64,000 nucleotides of DNA from Uloborus plumipes (Eukaryota > Arthropoda > Arachnida > Araneae > Uloboridae): positions 1 through 64,000 of the forward strand of contig JAXGGA010002918.1 in NCBI GenBank assembly GCA_038373865.1, written 5' to 3'. The translations under genes were made by a program, and so were the position numbers. The notes under the pieces are model-generated. The model did not search any database and was not told the origin of the DNA. It was given only the letters and a program-made list of their open reading frames with translations. The stretch's first letter is position 1, and the number at the start of each line of letters is the position of its first letter. This document shows, piece after piece, positions 1 through 12,728 of this stretch.

Positions 1-1850
1 GTAATGACAACTTTTGCTTCTTTTTTGTTACAGACGTAACATCAAACTTCTTTTTTTCAAACTTCAACTACACCATTTAGATCAATTCAAAAGAAATCAA
101 TGAATGCATATTATTATAGTACCGTCTTAGTAGTTAAAATTGTGCTACAAGTAGTTATTTTTGTTTTTATTTTTCGATGAGAAATATGCATTTGAAAATG
201 TGTTCTTTTTTCTGATTTTTACAAGTTCGTGAATATTGTACTTCCAACTAAGAAAACAAGTATTATTCTAACTCTCACCAAAAAACCAATGCAGGATTCT
301 TAAAATATACATCTTAAGCTTTAAAATGATGTATAACATAGCAACATAACTTCAATATGAATTTTCGACCAATTGGTTTCACTTTTCATGGAATGGCCCT
401 TATAATTTTTCCATGTTATTGTGACGTAAAACGTGTTTATGATTGTTTAAAAACACACTTGATCACACAATTTAATTTTGAAAATTTTGCGAATGATTAT
501 GAATCTGCTGCACCGTCAGGCTTCTTTTTTTTATTATTCAAGATTACTTTTGAATTTGGATAATGCCATTAATGATCAAAGTATTTCTGATTTTTAAAAA
601 AATATTAATCAAATTTTAGAAGTTTCAGTTCCACTTCTTAAATGGACTATACAGAAAAAATTGTCCCATTGATTTACCAAAAATCTACGAATCATATCCT
701 CACAAAGCATGTTTTAAATGTTACTTACTTCACCATTTAAGGGAGGATAATGCTTTAGACAGCGCAAAAAATTTATTCTTTTGAGCATTCTTTTTAGAAT
801 TAAAAAAAACGCAAGTCTAAGGAACTTTTTAGATTATTTTATTACATGGTCGGAACATTGGGGAAAAATCTGTTAGAGAAAAATAGTCACATGCAACCGA
901 TTTTTATGCACATTCGTGCAACTGCTGTTTTTTCAATCGGCGGGACAAATGGAACTCGTAGTTTTCGTCTGAAAAGAAAAAAATAATAATTTTAATGTAT
1001 TTTTCTTCTATTTGAACTAAAAGCATTCTCGAAAAAAAAATCTAATTTTTTTTAGCAAGTTGAAATTAGTATTATTATTTTTTTTTTTTTTTTTTTTTTT
1101 TGCAAAAACCACTTTTCTTTCAAAACTGAAAAAAATTCATGTAACAAAATTAATTAAGAAGATCGCTTGACTTGTCCTCCTTTTTTTTCCTAAATCCTTA
1201 AAAAATTCCCCAAAAAATAGATTTTTTGAGCCTTCTACAGCAGGCTCCCCCATTGTTATATGTATAAAACAACCATACTCTATTGTAAAGCTTAAGGTTC
1301 TCGAACATTATAAACAAATTATTGTTTTATTTGTTAACATGTACAACGGAAGAATAGTAATATTGCACTGAACGTATTTCAAATCTAACAAAAAAAAATA
1401 TGTTTTGATTAGATTTACCTTTAGAGACATCATGATGATTGTATAGTAATAGGACGCTCTAACACTTCCAAATTATTTTTAGCTTAGTCTGGAAGATTTA
1501 TTCCGATAGAGCCAAAAGAAATCAGTTTCAGCAGTGATGATACTTTTATATCATTGTCAATTTTTCTTTGTTTAAATCCAAATAAAATAACAAACTCTGA
1601 AGGTAAAGACGTCAAAATCTTGGATGAAATTGCTTACGGATTGAATCCCAGAGTCGTGTCATAATCTTAGCGGGATTGGCAATATTGCGTTTCAAAAAAT
1701 GTGTCATTTTTTTGCGTCAGTGAAACTCATGTCTTAAAAAATTCACTTTTATAAGTTGTTGATAAAAAAGTAAACTTGCTTAAACAGTTACAGTCGTAGA
1801 ATTCAAAATATGATGAGTAAACTTGGAATTAGGCCGAGAGCCGATATCTA
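1..1850. other. AT-rich non-coding stretch
   Basis: No coding region, splice-flanked exon or terminal-repeat pair was recognised. The stretch holds short A/T homopolymers and one long T run. The short open frame at 357-563 has no recognisable domain and is typical of chance frames in AT-rich DNA. Confidence 0.6.
1078..1101. repeat. poly-T tract
   Basis: An uninterrupted run of about 24 T. It could be the relic of a retroposed poly-A tail in minus orientation or simple slippage; no retroposon body was recognised beside it. Confidence 0.9.
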
Positions 1851-2111
1851 CACTGCAAAAAATTAACTGTTGTTTTTACAATATAATATTGAAAGCAGAG
1901 GTTTCAGTTTAAAACTGTAAAATTCACAGTAATAAACTGTAAAAGTAGCAATTTTATAATTTATTACTGCAAATTTAACAACTTTACAGTTTATTACTGT
2001 AAAATTACTATAAAATTAGCTGTATTATACTGCAAAAGCAACCTATACTGTAAAAATAAACCTATAAGACTTACATAAGTATTATAAATCATACTGAGAT
2101 AAAATGCAGTG
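1851..2111. mobile_element. MITE with internal ACTGTAAAA palindrome array, copy 1
   Basis: A 261-bp non-autonomous element. It begins CACTGCAAAAAATTAACTG, ends ATGCAGTG, and is flanked by TA on both sides (1849-1850 and 2112-2113), as expected for a TA target duplication. The interior is a run of alternating direct and inverted copies of a motif close to TTTACAGTTTATTACTGTAA. Two relatives lie at 9829 and 39547. The right end is more degenerate than in the 39547 copy. The TA duplication suggests a Tc1/mariner-type or pogo-type mobiliser, but no transposase in this window has matching ends. Confidence 0.75.
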
Positions 2112-5100
2112 TATAAATATAGCCAGTAAAATGAATTTTTCACAAGGTTCCGAAGTCGGTGTCGTGCGGATTTTTGAGTTCAAAATCGGATTTAGATACT
2201 TTAATTCCAGGCGTCGGGGGCAATCATATTTCTTCCAACTCCGCAGCAATGATTTTTCAATAAGACTTCGTTGCCGCTAAACAATTTTACATTAACTAGC
2301 TGACCCATGTGAAGCATTTGAACTGGACGGAAGGATTGCAAAAATACTTTTAAGTAATTTTTTGAATCACAGCGAAAATGTGAGTTGATTGTTTTTCTTA
2401 GATCGCACAATTTTTTCACCCAACATAATTTCTCTGTTGAACGTTAATCATAGCATAGCAATACTGCCGTCTCAATTTGCCATTAAAAAATACCATTGCT
2501 TCAACAACGGCATCCCTTTTTAAAATATCACAGATAAAAATGCTTTACACCTCGAGCTGAAATTCGAGATGTTCCACTCCAGATTAAATGATCGCAAATG
2601 GAAAAATCGATTTTTTAATGAGAATGTCCAAATTTGTTTAGCCAAATGATCCTTCCAGCCCATTACAAGTGATTTACCGGCTGCTAATGAACATGAGCTC
2701 GCCTCCATTAGCACTTGCACGAAGCATTATCATTTGTAAATGCATAATCATGCTCTTTATACGTTCGAACAAGATCTTGCTGCGGAAAAGAATGGGAACT
2801 TATGCGATTATGGAGGATTAAACTTTAAATGTTTTCGAAACGCAAGCTGTTATTGAATGTGAATTATTTCGGTACATACCTGTACGATGCAGTTTCTATC
2901 GTGTAGCATGCTGGAGGGGTTTCTGTATCGAATTGTTACGATATGAATTAGCAGTAAGAATGTATCTGTACGATAGAGATATTTTTAACTCCTAGACTAG
3001 CGTATTTATCGCACTAAAAATCGTAATCTGGAAAATTTAGCGTATTTTCACGGTTTGAATTTTATTTTAAAATGTAGCATAGCATAAAATTTACAAGAAA
3101 AAAATCAGTTGGAATATTTCGTTGTTTTTTAATACGTGATATCTAGCATTTTAAAAGGGTAAAATACAAAAATAATGCCTATATTTTCCTTCCATGGCAT
3201 CATCTAGACCAGAAAATGGTTCTTTTGTGAGGAGCCTTTCAACCTTTTTTAAAATTCCTAGCTATGTCGCTGTCTATACATATATACATACAGAGTCCGA
3301 AAAATCCTGGACATCAGATAAAAAACTTGGTGACTTGGTTCTTTTAGAACAAGAATGATTTCAGAAGCCGTGTTATATTGAATTTTCCTATAAAATCTGA
3401 GAGATAATTTGTCTGGCGCCTGAAGTTTGGTCCTGGCTCCCAAAAAGGTTATGTTGATCCCTGTATATATATAATATGAGTTCATCCCTAATATATATCT
3501 AATAGCTATCTATCCATCTTGTTCTACAAATAAACTGCGAAATATTGTACTTTAATGTAATGATATCTGTGCATATTTTTAGTTATTGTAATTTATGCTA
3601 TAGACTATATAACTAGAGATGAGTATTTGGATATTGATGGTTTTAAGAAAAAGAAAGAAAATCAATTACCTCGCCTGTTTTTCAGTCGTATCAAGTTGCT
3701 TTGACAATAGATACGAAAATAATTTCTCAAAAACGTCGCCTAAAAATATTAACTCCTTTCATCTATGACATTATTTCTCATACCCGATACTTTTGAGATG
3801 CATTGTCAGCATGACAATGATGGAATAGCCATTTCTTTGGCACTTTTCCAAGCCCTTAGAGCTTTTATGATGGCTAAGACAAGCATTGTTTCGGGAAAAT
3901 AATCGAAAAGTGAATTTCTGTATCATGTTATTAAAAAATCCTTCAGACTTCTTCCTGTCCTGTAAGAGCTTATATCAAAGCGTGCCTTTTCGATCAAAGT
4001 AATTCAATTTGGCATGTCTGCTTTTTAAATTGAAGATCCTTTTGACAGAAAAGAGCATCAAACTGAATTTTACCACGAGCATCCATGTAGATAAAATTCT
4101 GATCCAAAGTAACGTAGGACTGCAAATTGTTCAAAGCTTTTAATGAAGAAAAATAAGCCTCCCTCACTCTCTAGAGTAGACATTTGTGGTAAATTGAGGG
4201 GAGGACAAATAGAGTTTAAGCTAGAATCGACTGATGGCATAATGTGCTATCTCGGAGAAGAAAACGCGAGTTAAGCTCAAATGTGCTTTTCTCTGCAGTT
4301 TTTCCACTTTCTTATCAGAGATATAAATCGAATTTCAATCTGGAAGGGACAGTGTGGGGAGAAGTATTGAGCGGATGCGGGGAAATCTTTTTCGAAATGG
4401 GGATATTCACCATAAATTTTCATTCTCTGGAGGTGGAATATTTAATTTAGTGGGAAGTAATTTTAAGTTTTCTCTCTAAAGCAATGTGGGAATGCGATGG
4501 TAATGGGATTTCTTTCACGAGACAGTGGAACAGTTTAAAAGGCTCACTTATTGTCAGTGACTTTGGTGACAGTTTGGAAGTGATGAAATGAATATATATC
4601 TATCATTTCTAATTGTAAACAAAGTAAAATTTCGTGCATTTCAGATACATTATGTTTTTATTAAAGCACTTTTATGGGATATAATCAACATTGCCAGCTT
4701 TAATTACTCAACACACATTGTATATCTGGCATTTAAAATCAGTTCAAACAATAAAGTATTCAAAAGTTACTTTTTTTTCTAATTTGATACTCCTTGGTGA
4801 ATATTACTAGGCTATAAATAGATTTGGAACACATTCAAATCAATAACGTTGAAAATTGCTATCGAAAAAATGAGGTTCTGTGAAAAGAAACATCTGCATG
4901 CGATTTTTTTTTTCTAATCTAAAATTTTGAAAAAGCAATTGAATTGGTTTGGATATTAAACACCTCATATATAAAATAAACCGACAAGAGACTGATCACA
5001 TAAGTGCAATTTCATTTTCAAAAATTCATAGCAGCAATATAAACCGTAGTATTGGGCAAATGATAGTAAAAACATTTAGTTGATATGTGTAATTATTAAT

Positions 5101-5348
5101 GTTTGCATTTTTACGGTTCTGCGTCAGGTTTTTTTTTCCTTTTTTGGGTGGGGGGGGGGGGGCTGACGTGAATAAAACAACGCCATCCCAGTGAATGAGC
5201 ACCCTCAACCAGTGGACTAACACAGAAATTACCAGTCATTGATATTTGGGAAAAACATAGAAGGAAGCTACTACTACCAATTCATCCAAGAAAATACTTA
5301 TAAAACCTTGTAATAAAATTAAAAAAAAATAGATACGAGAAATACATG
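2112..5348. other. non-coding stretch, no feature recognised
   Basis: Contains short chance frames and a G13 run (5150-5162). The two minus-strand frames at 2201-2419 and 2520-2720 have somewhat less biased composition than their surroundings and could be the remains of a decayed element, but I recognise no domain in them. Confidence 0.5.
5150..5162. repeat. poly-G tract (G13)
   Basis: A run of 13 G directly downstream of a T-rich tract; one of about ten G or C homopolymers of nine or more bases in the window. Confidence 0.9.
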
Positions 5349-5546
5349 CAGTGTTCCTCTGGTAAGTTGACCTCCTATGTGAACCATGTTTTCTTCTTTT
5401 TCGGGTAATAAAAAAGGGTAATTTGCATTGAATTAAGTTTTGTTCATTCACTAGTCGTTTTGGAAAAAGTATTCAGATTTGCTGTCACCCAAAAAAAGGA
5501 GATAAACATTGTCAATGTCAAAGGTCAACTTACCAGAGAAGCACTA
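5349..5546. mobile_element. small MITE with 25-bp terminal inverted repeats
   Basis: The ends are inverted copies. The left starts CAGTGTTCCTCTGGTAAG and the right, read on the minus strand, starts TAGTGCTTCTCTGGTAAG; both continue TTGACCT. About 22 of 25 bases match. The body is 198 bp and has no coding capacity. No clear target duplication could be fixed, so the superfamily is open, although CAGTG ends are common in Tc1/mariner- and hAT-like MITEs. Confidence 0.65.
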
Positions 5547-8500
5547 TAAAGTGTACCCGCTTTAGTCCGTGGTCACAAAAATAATTCCGGACCTACAGAG
5601 CTAAAGTCATTAAAATTGGCTCTACGTATAGTAAATTTAGCATGCAGCTATACAATAAAGCCGCTTAAAACACGTCCTGGTGGCGAAATTATGAATTACT
5701 TCTCTTGTGCCAACAACTTTACGATATGTTAGAAAAAAGTCCATTCATTATATAAAAAAAAATAAATCTTGCGCACAACAATTATCCAATAAAAAGCACA
5801 AAATGCACATTTGTTTGATCGCGTTGAAAAAATCAGTACTTCCTGGAAATGAATCTCGCTGTAATGCTTAAAATAGAGTATTTAAGCAGAAAAGCAGAAA
5901 TGGGCGCAGGAATGAACTTCCCGTTGCACGTTAATTGTTGGCAAGTGACACGATGGCATTTTTATAAGGGCTGCAAACAACCGAGAGAACTTCACATAAG
6001 AAATCAAGTGAAAAAGATTAAGCCGATAACTACGTAAATACAGTATGAGTTTAAACATATATACATAAATATAAAAAATACTTATAATAGTTAGAAATGT
6101 AGCTATAATAAATAGCTAATTAATCTTTCAGCTGATAAACCAAGTTAATTATGGAAAACATTTTGCTAACTCAAAGAAAAAAGGTCTTTAAAAATAAAAA
6201 TATTCAGTTATCAAAAATTTCCAGAAGTATGTTTCAAAAACAACTTTCAATATCTTAATTCTCAGTGAAAACAATGGAATATTAATTAAACGCATGAAAT
6301 GCTATCACCGAAATTAATACCGATAAAGAGCTTAATACTAAAAAGAACTTCATTTAATTAACTCCGAACGATTAATAATGAATCAAAGCTTCATAAACTA
6401 TTAGGCATTTTATGAAGTGCCTAATGAAGTGCTTTGTTATGGTTTAATGAAGGATACTTGGAGTAATTATTTTGAAATGATCAATCTACGCTGTATCGTG
6501 GGCTCAAGTGCAGGAAAGTTCGTACATTTAATGTATTTTTAGCAACGAAAATCATAGAAATATTGAAATTGCACTTGAGCATTGATTGAATATTTCTTAA
6601 GAAAGCTACACTTAATGCAATAAAGCTATGCATGTTTTTATAAGAAAAATCTTTGAAAGATGGTATGAAATATTTAAAAAATACTTATTTAATGTAGCTG
6701 TTAAATTACTTAAAGTGGGTCTGATGAATTCAATAAGATAACTGGGACTATAAATTCAGTTTTTAACTGGCAAAAGACAACAACATCAGCAAATCAAATG
6801 AGTCTCGTTACCCAACTTTCACCTACTGCTATAAAATATTTACTTTTCAAGTAAAATAGCACGTTTCAATTTGTTTTACCGTTTTAAAACATTATGTGCT
6901 CATGGAAACTGAGGGCATTTGAATAAATTTGCATAATCTTGCTCTGGAGATACTGCAAAATGTCTACACATATTCAATGTCTGCAAGAAAAATGTCGAAT
7001 GTATTATGTTTTCGTAAGTACAATAAAACCGGAAATGCTGGAAATGGTCCATGCAAGGTTGCATTGTTTTCCATCCGACTGTTCTATTAAATTCCAGCCC
7101 ACATACTGCATGAAGAAAAAAGGAACATCAGACAGGGCTATTAAACGTAATGATTTTATTATGTTATAATACTCACGGGACGCTTTGCTATTGAAAATGT
7201 GTTTGGGTTTTTGACGCGCCAAAGCAATAAATATATTTCAGGGCGAAAATCAACTTAGAGTTTTTCTTGCATATGACGTTAGTGAGTAAAAGTAGGTCAG
7301 AGCTATTTCAAGAATCCATTGTGACATTTAAATAAAGTCAACTCAAAACTTTTATAAGTTTTGGATTTTTCTTTTGAGACACAATGCTTTTAGTCAATTG
7401 AAAATGCAATAGCAATTTTTCCGTTACAAAAATAGACTTCTCAAGGTTTTGTTCTTAAGGAAAATAAACTGCGGTATTTGTAGGGCATAATACTAAAAGC
7501 TTTTCCCTTAATTGAGATTTTTTAATTCTTAATTATTTCTTAATAGACTTTTCTTCTTTTCAAATTGCAAATAAATGTGGGGTAAGCGCATTGAAATTTT
7601 ACATTGCTATTAACTTAGAGTGAACTGAAACTTGTTAATTTTGTAACCTTAAAATATCCTGCTCTACAGTTTGTAAAATATTCTTTATTGAAAATCATTA
7701 CAGAAAGTGACACAAAATTTTCTTTTTAATAAAGTTAAATTCACAAACAAAATATCAATGTCAGAATTTTTTATCAAAGTATTTTGCTCAAATAATATTG
7801 AATAAATAAATAAATAAAATAAAAAAGCAAAAATGAAATATTTTCAAGGAATACGTATCTGGATGTTGTCATGTAATATGAATATGAAGAACACAATAAG
7901 ACAGAATCGTATCTCTGTAGCGCATTTAGAAAATATGTCTTCTTCAAACTGACGCGTTTCAATAACATGAAACCGGGAAACTATTGCCGCTGTTGGGGGA
8001 GGGGGGGGGGTTGCGAGCACGAAAAGATATTGTCATAAGCCAAATCTTCATGTCATTGGGGTACTTATCCCATCACAAGTAGTGATCGATTTTTCATCGT
8101 ACTCCCCTCAACTATTGACAAATTGCGCGTCGAAAGCTGTGCCACTTAAATGGATTAGAACAGAAATTTATGGTATCCAGTGCTATTCTATGTGCGTGGA
8201 TCATATTTCTTACGTACTTTGTACGTAATGATAAAGAATTGAAAGAATGATTTCTTAAGGTTCAAGAAACTTCCTAATAACCGTTAGTCTTGGATCGGAC
8301 CATTTTTTTACAGTAATGATAATTCGGAGAAAGAAAAATCGTGGCACTGCAACCCTCGCGTACAAAATCGAATCAGTCAAGAAGTCATTTAATACAATTA
8401 AAGCATAAAAAGGGCTACAAGACCATTAATAATGTTCGGGGATTTTTTTCCTCTCTTCAAAAAACTGGAGACTAATTTACTGAGACCGAAACACTAGAAG

Positions 8501-9828
8501 CTTAATTTCATTACAGCTATTATTCTTATGTTAAGGGGAGGGAATGTATTATTGAAGAAGAGAGAGTTTATGCTTTTTTTCTCTTTTTAATAGAAAATAA
8601 TAATACATAAACAGTCAATTTGGAGCAAGAAGTGATTACAAATGACTAGATGAAAATGAATTTTGGCATACTGATTATCTAAATGCAATACACAAGCTCG
8701 TGTTTAGTCTCTCTTGTCTCTCAATACTTAATTTTCATTTTATCGCTGGTGAATAATAAAAAAGAGAATCGAGATTAAATTTTGAAAATATAAAGTGATA
8801 TGTGGTGAAATATTATCTTTCTGGTCGCTCAAAAAAAAAAAGAACCCTAGATTTAGCTTGCAATACTGCAACAGTTTTTCCTATAACATTTCATTCCGGG
8901 TAAACTGTGGTTGACAAGATTATATTAACGCTTGTGTAAATGCTATTTGGCAATCCAATTTTTCTTCCCTCAATTTCTCTTTCAATTTTAATGTTTATGA
9001 AATTTGAAAAGCAACAATAAAGATCAAGTTAGGGGTTTTAAATGCCATTTTCTATTTATATTACATCTATATGGAAAGTTATGTTTGTTGATATGAAAAG
9101 TTAATTCATTAATTTTAAAACTACATTTAAGTGTTCGTTATAATAACAATGATTTTTAGGTTACTGTATTAGTATTTGAATAGTAATACAATATCCAGTA
9201 TAATATAACTTACTTTTTCCAAAATGAACAAGCTGAAAATTAGTTTTCAAAACTACAGTATATTCATTTTTCTCCTTTTTCCCCATGGAGCAAAGTGAAA
9301 AATACCACATTTTTCTAATGAAATATTTTGTGTTTGAGTGTTAAAATCTTTTTGATCTGATAAATGTGTAAATAAAATAATAAGTGACCAAATGAAAAAT
9401 TGATCAAACAATAAACGAATAAATCAATTAACTAACTGATAAGGAGAAGAAATAAATGAATTAATAAAATAGTGAATGAATAAGGAAATGAATAAAAGAA
9501 TAAATAAGTGAACTGCTCAATGATGGAATGTAAATTAATTAATTAATAAATAGCTATTTAATAAAGGATTGACTGTGTAAATTAGATGAGTAGCTTCATT
9601 TTGCCCCGCATGAACTTGACTTATTGTATACATAGCATTTAAAATGGAAATAAGCTTAATATTAAATAAATACATCTTATATCAGTAGGTCTCGATTAAT
9701 ATGGTAAATGTCAATAGCAAGAACTTAGTAATTTACAATAAAAAATTTTTTTTGACTTACTGAAAAGTAATACAATGTGAATATCATTTTTTGAAAGTTG
9801 TATATCTTTTAGTATGCTTGGATCTTCA
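5547..9828. other. non-coding stretch with simple repeats only
   Basis: No recognisable gene, exon or bounded element. It includes a G10 run at 8001-8010 and a degenerate AATGAATA-like stretch near 9405-9560. The overlapping frames on opposite strands near 7004-7222 are mutual shadows without a domain. Confidence 0.5.
9405..9560. repeat. degenerate (AATGAATAAATA)-like low-complexity repeat
   Basis: Successive words such as AATAAACGAATAAATC and GTGAATGAATAAGG recur with drift, typical of an old microsatellite that has accumulated substitutions. Confidence 0.7.
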
Positions 9829-10118
9829 CACTGTATAAAACAAGCTGTTGTTTTTACAATATAATACTGAAAACAGAGGTTTCGTTTAAAACTGTAAAAT
9901 TCACAGTAAAGTGTTAAACTAGCAATTTGACAGTTTATTACCACAAAATTAGCTGTATTATACTGTAAAAACAACAGTATAATACTGGCGGCAGAGGTTC
10001 CAGTTTAAAACTGTAAAATGCACAGTAATAAACTCTAAAACTAGCAGTTTTGGTTTATTACTGTAAAACTAGCTATTTTAGTTTATTACTGTAAAAACAA
10101 CATTTACTTTTTATAGTG
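9829..10118. mobile_element. MITE with internal ACTGTAAAA palindrome array, copy 2
   Basis: A 290-bp relative of the element at 1851. It opens CACTGTATAAAACAAGCTG followed by the shared GTTTTTACAATATAATACTG, and closes ACTTTTTATAGTG. The flanks are CA on both sides (9827-9828 and 10119-10120), either a mutated TA or a coincidence. The interior again consists of repeated TTACTGTAAAACTAGC and reverse-complement words, and partly duplicates the left-end sequence midway (from about 9958). Confidence 0.75.
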
Positions 10119-10687
10119 CAGAGGTAACTTTCCTGACTGATCTAGACTACATACATAGTTAAAATATTGCCAGATAGTTGGCGCTAAAATCAGAGTAAAT
10201 ATTTTACCAATTCACATTGCCACACATCCCTCTATGTGAAAATAGATATGTGTGTTTACACATATACTAGTCTTCTTACTACCTCACTAGCAAAGGAACA
10301 TTTAAATTTGCATCTATGAGAGAGAATGAATTTAAAAGAAAAATTTTTGAACTTCATCTATACACTGTTACATAGTTTAGACTACAAAATCAGTCTACAG
10401 ATTAGAAATGTGTATTGTAGTGTTTAATATGCGTTAAAATTAGTAATGTCCTTGATTTTCTCCAATACTTCTTTTTTACAAATGTGTCGTTTTTTTCCCG
10501 ATGGATACAGATTTATCTGTATATAGTTTATCTATGACCAACCATTTAACAACTTCAGTAATGATAAAGTCCCATGCTTAATTATATATGAATGTTGAAT
10601 GCGTATTAAGTCTGTGTACGTATTCATTACCAATTTCATCTGCGCTTCATCTGTTTTTCGTCCGTACAATGAAAATCGTTTACATAT
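10119..10687. other. AT-rich non-coding stretch
   Basis: Nothing recognised. It separates the MITE on the left from the solo LTR on the right. Confidence 0.5.
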
Positions 10688-11317
10688 TGTAACGAGTCCG
10701 TAGCACCTTCAACTTTCTTCAAATGAGCATTCCAATCTTGAGGAAGTAACTATAAATTTATTTACAAGTATGTACACTATTTACAAAAGGAGCAGGAAAC
10801 AATTGCTAAACATCCAGCAATTAGGTAGCAAAACAGTACACTGTACTCTCAACAGTAATTCAGCACCACGTATCTAACGTGAACAGTAATTAAGCAATTA
10901 CAAAAGCAAAACATCGCCCAAGCGAATAGCGAATAAAACGAGTCACCAGAATCAAATCTGAAAACAACTGACTAACTTGTGTTCAAGGCCAGCTATTTAT
11001 ACACGGAAAGAAATTACGACAATATTCTAGAAAAACCGGGAATATTTTGTTTCATTCATAACTTGAACAATTCCATTGAGAAAGTTCTAGCGATAAAAAG
11101 AAAAAGAAAAAAAAAAGAAAACACTCCGAGCGAAAAATGTCTTCACGCTTATTAAATGCAGGGCAAGTGTAAAAACTACGAAACGTTACAGGGCCGGTAT
11201 ACAAGTGATAAAAGTGATATCTTCAGATACTTTTGCAACATGACGTCAGATTAAACCAAAACTAATGAAAATGATGCAAGGCAGGAAAAACAACAACTAT
11301 TTACAAGATTTGTAACA
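10688..11317 (-). mobile_element. solo LTR, probably Ty3/gypsy-like
   Basis: A 630-bp segment with TG...CA ends. Its terminal words are TGTAACGAGTCC at the left and GATTTGTAACA at the right, so the minus-strand copy reads TGTTACAAATC...GGACTCGTTACA. It is flanked by perfect 4-bp duplications ATAT (10684-10687 and 11318-11321). On the minus strand there is a TATA box (GTATAAATAGC) in mid-element and an AATAAA word nearer the 3' end, the normal U3-R-U5 layout. No internal gag-pol region adjoins it, so it is a solo LTR left by LTR-LTR recombination. A 4-bp duplication suits a gypsy-like integrase; family assignment is inference. Confidence 0.8.
10994..11001 (-). promoter_or_regulatory. TATA box of the solo LTR
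   Basis: Minus-strand TATAAATA within the LTR. The start of the R region would be expected about 25-30 bp further along the minus strand, in the ACACAAGTTAGTCAG region. Confidence 0.55.
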
Positions 11318-12557
11318 ATATGATTAGGTTACTTTGTTTCTCGCATTTTAATGGTATTTTATGCATATTACATTATTTTCTTTGTACCGTATGTTTGATA
11401 GATAAGCAAAATTATCATTCTTCGTAGCATATTAACAAGAAAATTATTTTTAAATTTCCCCATAAATTCTACGTCAGTTTCGTCGATGCCATGTTCGAAA
11501 ACAGAAAGAAATCAGGCGAATTCAAACTTTGTAACTACTTGACTCATTAAAAAGCTATATACTGACTACTCAAACATATTTATAAGCTTTTCTAATTAAA
11601 ATTAGATATTTTGAAACGAAATGGGCTAGATACAGCCTCCTCTCATAATAAGTAGCCTAAAACGAAATTATTTTCATAATTTGGTAATTGCAAATCAAGG
11701 TTAACTAATTCAAGCGATCCTGAAACATTTTTACTTTTAATTAACTTACCTTTATTTCGCAGTTATTCTTCACGAGGTTTATCCAAAACGCATGCCCATT
11801 GCATTAATTTACTTTCGTGTTACAGTAGACGTATTTTAGCAAAATTTGGATGCATCGAATTCATTTTTAGAATTGAAAGAATCGTTTTAACTTCAAGGAG
11901 AGCCAATGTTAATTTTTGAAGTATGAATGGGGATATTCTAGATGCACGAATGGTGGTCTTTAAGAAGTTATCTTTCATGAACTCTTTAACAAATAAAATT
12001 AATGAAAGTTTCGAATTATATCCATAAAACGTGTAATGTGTTAAAAAAAACCTTCCCGTGAGTATTGCCAGTTGATTTCTTTTCCTTCGCTCTTTAAAAT
12101 TTAATTTTTTGTTGTAGGAGATAACTGTGACAATCATAAGTCTCTCACGGATTTTTTTCATAGTCTGCTAAAACCTGTTAACACAAGCTTCATAGCTCAC
12201 ATTTTTCTACCGTAATTTGATTCTTAATTTTTTGGAGTTGAATTTCATAAGAAACTCTTACATATTTTGATCTATCTTTTGTTAAATGGTTTACGTACAC
12301 AATTTTATGTGTGCTCATCGACTTCCTGACAAACGTTACATATAGAATTACTTTTACCTATTAATCTTGATTTGTTATTGTAATTAGAAGCGTTTAAACA
12401 AGTCCTTGGCTCTTACTCTATCAAATATTTCCTTGGCTGTAACGAATGCACTTAGAAAAAATATATAAGAGTTTCGGGATTTCGTGTATGTGAGCTCTTT
12501 CTTTCGATTTTAAAGTAAAGTATGAACTTTCTCATTGACCCAATTTCACTGTTAAAA
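11318..12557. other. non-coding stretch
   Basis: No bounded element or exon recognised. The longest frame (minus strand, 11820-12161, 113 codons) is rich in Lys, Ile, Leu and Phe, shows no motif, and is probably chance. Confidence 0.5.
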
Positions 12558-12728
12558 CAGGGACGTCATTTCGAATTTTTCCAGGGGGGGGGGGGCAAAG
12601 GGTGCATACATAATGTAAAATTTGACAAAAAGTGGCAAAAACCACACGCACTTATATGCCAATATATTGATTTCCCAAAGTCAGGGGGGGCAATTGACCC
12701 CTCTGCCCCTCCCTAAATGACGGGCTTG
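12558..12728. mobile_element. hAT-type MITE with perfect 8-bp target duplication
   Basis: A 171-bp element flanked by perfect TGTTAAAA duplications (12550-12557 and 12729-12736). The left end reads CAGGGACGTCATTT and the right end, on the minus strand, CAAGCCCGTCATTTAGG, so the termini are similar but imperfect. An 8-bp duplication and CAGGG-type start define hAT. The interior has a G12 run and a second G-rich patch. A diverged relative of this interior appears inside the larger hAT element near 41379-41562. Confidence 0.85.

Noticed and set aside
1851..2111. CRISPR-like array of short repeats
   Set aside because: The spacers are not unique, units are palindromic and drifted, and the region has transposon ends; the genome is eukaryotic.
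11820..12161. 113-codon minus-strand frame as a gene
   Set aside because: No domain, signal or splice context; its composition matches chance frames in AT-rich DNA.
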